Below are positions 6,399 to 8,013 of a DNA stretch of 8,013 nucleotides, piece by piece. Positions within the stretch are counted from its first letter, which is position 1. Each line of letters opens with the position of its first letter. Under the pieces are notes generated by a model. That model had not been told where the DNA came from. It ran no database searches and saw only the letters and a list, made by a program, of their open reading frames with translations. This DNA is from an uncultured Bacilli bacterium (GTDB lineage Bacteria > Bacillota_I > Bacilli_A > RFN20 > CAG-826), in assembly GCA_934162685.1 (NCBI GenBank), contig CAKPJO010000072.1, forward strand, positions 1 to 8,013, written 5' to 3'. Both the position numbers and the translations under genes were made by a program.

Positions 6399-6595
6399 TT
6401 TTTTTATTTTGTACATTGATTAATATTGTTAAAATATATAGATTTTCTTTTTATTAATTAACTAACTATAAGTAAAATATAATAATCATTAAAAAGCTAA
6501 TAATAAAATCACATATTGTGAAATTATAAAAATTTTAATTTTTTGATAAAAAATATCATCAACTAATAAATGAATTACAACAATTTAAGTATTTT

Positions 6596-6620
6596 AAAAG
6601 GACAATTTTCTTGTCCTTTT
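6596..6620. terminator. Hairpin terminator after the YccF-repeat protein gene
   Basis: AAAAGGACAA (6596-6605) and TTGTCCTTTT (6611-6620) form a perfect 10-base stem with a 5-base loop. It starts three bases past the stop codon of the minus-strand gene. On that strand the T-run is only four bases and belongs to the stem, so termination may be moderate. Confidence 0.75.
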
Positions 6621-6623
6621 CTT

Positions 6624-8012
6624 CTATTTTAATATTTTATGAATCATACTTGGTAAGTTTTGCGCAATTACATATTCTTTTCTATTAGTGGGATTTTTAG
6701 CTTGCTTACGTAGTTGTCTAGCACTTGTTGCAAATTTTGTAGGATAATAAGTTGTGATATTTTTCCATTTTTGCAAATATGCTGGCTTTATTATTTGAAT
6801 TACCTTACTATTTTTATTAAATTTTATCGTATTAATTATGGTGTAGATTACACTCATTATTAGATAAAATACTATAATTAATAATGCTTCACTTGGATAA
6901 GTTTTATAGAAATTAGTTATTCCAGTATTCCAAATAAGATTAAAAATAAATATTATCAAATATAGAACTAAAACACCTATAATTCCTCCAACTAAAGCGC
7001 TAAACAAATTATTAACTATGCTTTCAATGCAAGACTGATTTATTTTTATGCCAGGAAAAGCAACTGTTACGGATGCTTGCCCATTAGAATTAACTTCAAT
7101 GGTTTCATATTTTTTTAATTTTTTGATAATATCTTCTCTATCTTCTTTTGTTAAGACTAGTTTCATTGCTTCACTTGCTGACACTACTCTACCATCATTT
7201 AAATTTACATTACGATCTTCTAAACATAATTGATCAATAAAAATTTCTAAATCATAATCTAAATCACGATTTTCTGTATATTGATCCTTCAAGACTATTT
7301 TAGAACCAAATGGTGCTAAAAAGAATTTGCCAATTTTAAATACTTGTCTGCCTAGTGGTATACCAACAATAGTCACACATAATAAACTTCCATAAATTAA
7401 ACATAATAAATAAGATATTAGACCACCAAAAATTAGATTTAAAGTATTTAATACTGGATGCGAGCCATAATTTAAAATAACTTCCCGACCAGCTGGTCTA
7501 AATATTAAAGGAATAAATTTAAAACAAGTTATGCCCGCTGGAATACCAATGATAGTTAAGCAATATGCAATGCCTGTAAAGAAATTTATTATTACTCCCC
7601 ATAACCCAACAAATATAAACCAAAATATATTAAATACTGTGTTAATAGCGTTATTACCGCCTGGTTCTTTATTTAGATTTTCCAACACGCATAATCCATC
7701 CGATGGGTTAAATTGCTCAAATTCTTCTTTATGAGATATAATAACATTATCTTCTTTTACTTCTATATCTTCAATAGAATTATCTTCTTGAGATTCAACT
7801 TTTTCTTTATGATTTTCTAAATATATTTCTATTTTTAGTTTGGCATTATTTAAATTTTTCAATTGACTTTTTTCGGTAAAAATACTTTTAAAGGCAAATA
7901 AACCAATCCCTAACGATACAAAAATAGCTATCTCCATGACTAAACTTTCATTGTTAGATATAAATGATATCATAAAAAATATTAACGTTGCCAAAAAAGA
8001 AACTATGGCAAC
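6624..8012 (-). CDS. Multi-pass membrane protein with two YccF (DUF307) repeats, 5' end beyond window
   Basis: The open frame runs off the right edge (462 visible residues); an in-frame TTG at 7994 has no support as a start. In order are: two hydrophobic segments (about residues 1-25 and 25-45), a charged, acidic linker (about 50-110), then two YccF-type repeats. The first (about 123-180) has VFNIFWFIFVGLW and LTIIGIPAGITCFK followed by RPAGREV; the second (about 188-242) has CVTIVGIPLGRQVFK followed by APFGSK. YccF is a small inner-membrane protein family of unknown function built from two such units. A soluble region of about 90 residues follows, including LTKEDREDIIKKLKKYE, then two further membrane segments (about 330-360 and 373-396) and a basic C-terminal tail rich in Lys, Arg and Tyr. 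The stop is TAG. It could be a membrane scaffold or transport-associated protein, but nothing here shows a function or a link to sugar use. Confidence 0.8.
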   Translation of the reverse strand, partial: VAIVSFLATLIFFMISFISNNESLVMEIAIFVSLGIGLFAFKSIFTEKSQLKNLNNAKLKIEIYLENHKEKVESQEDNSIEDIEVKEDNVIISHKEEFEQFNPSDGLCVLENLNKEPGGNNAINTVFNIFWFIFVGLWGVIINFFTGIAYCLTIIGIPAGITCFKFIPLIFRPAGREVILNYGSHPVLNTLNLIFGGLISYLLCLIYGSLLCVTIVGIPLGRQVFKIGKFFLAPFGSKIVLKDQYTENRDLDYDLEIFIDQLCLEDRNVNLNDGRVVSASEAMKLVLTKEDREDIIKKLKKYETIEVNSNGQASVTVAFPGIKINQSCIESIVNNLFSALVGGIIGVLVLYLIIFIFNLIWNTGITNFYKTYPSEALLIIVFYLIMSVIYTIINTIKFNKNSKVIQIIKPAYLQKWKNITTYYPTKFATSARQLRKQAKNPTNRKEYVIAQNLPSMIHKILK

Positions 8013-8013
8013 T

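Overview
The window comes from a low-GC bacterium, probably a member of the Bacillota or a Mollicutes-like relative (for example an uncultured gut Bacilli order). The evidence is strongly AT-rich coding DNA (about 23% G+C in a 300-base sample of the beta-galactosidase gene), GGAG-type ribosome binding sites, sigma-A-like promoters, short U-rich hairpin terminators and an MsmK/UgpC-type sugar ABC ATPase. Four of the five visible stop codons are TAA and one is TAG; no gene ends in TGA. The exact lineage cannot be fixed from this stretch.

Layout. At the left edge a secreted protein gene (1-342, minus strand, 3' end cut by the window edge) is divergent from a complete intracellular GH2 beta-galactosidase, lacZ (573-3407, plus). 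The 230-base gap between them holds a promoter for each gene, a LacI/CcpA-like operator and an unusually GC-rich perfect dyad. lacZ converges with, and overlaps by 14 bases, a gene for a small membrane-anchored protein (3394-4074, minus). Back to back with that gene is the ATPase gene of a carbohydrate importer (4241-5569, plus). It converges on a second copy of the small membrane-anchored protein (5659-6324, minus), with a shared hairpin terminator between them. The right end is filled by a multi-pass membrane protein with two YccF (DUF307) repeats (6624-8012, minus, 5' end cut), which has its own hairpin terminator.

How it may fit together. LacZ splits beta-galactosides in the cytoplasm, and the MsmK-like ATPase would power one or more oligosaccharide importers. 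No permease or solute-binding protein is present, so the ATPase may be shared by several importers encoded elsewhere. The ATPase gene and the secreted-protein gene carry nearly the same operator (AAAGCGYTTTC) at the same distance downstream of their -10 boxes, which suggests one sugar-responsive or catabolite repressor acts on both. The role of the two paralogous anchored proteins around the ATPase is unknown.

The main oddities are: an in-frame TGA inside the signal peptide of the secreted protein, in a gene that is also clearly richer in G+C than its neighbours; a roughly 75-residue charged, helix-prone insertion in the ATPase accessory domain; the paralogous pair of unknown proteins with conserved ends and a diverged middle; and YccF repeats embedded in a much longer protein. 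I saw no CRISPR array, tRNA, rRNA or insertion sequence.
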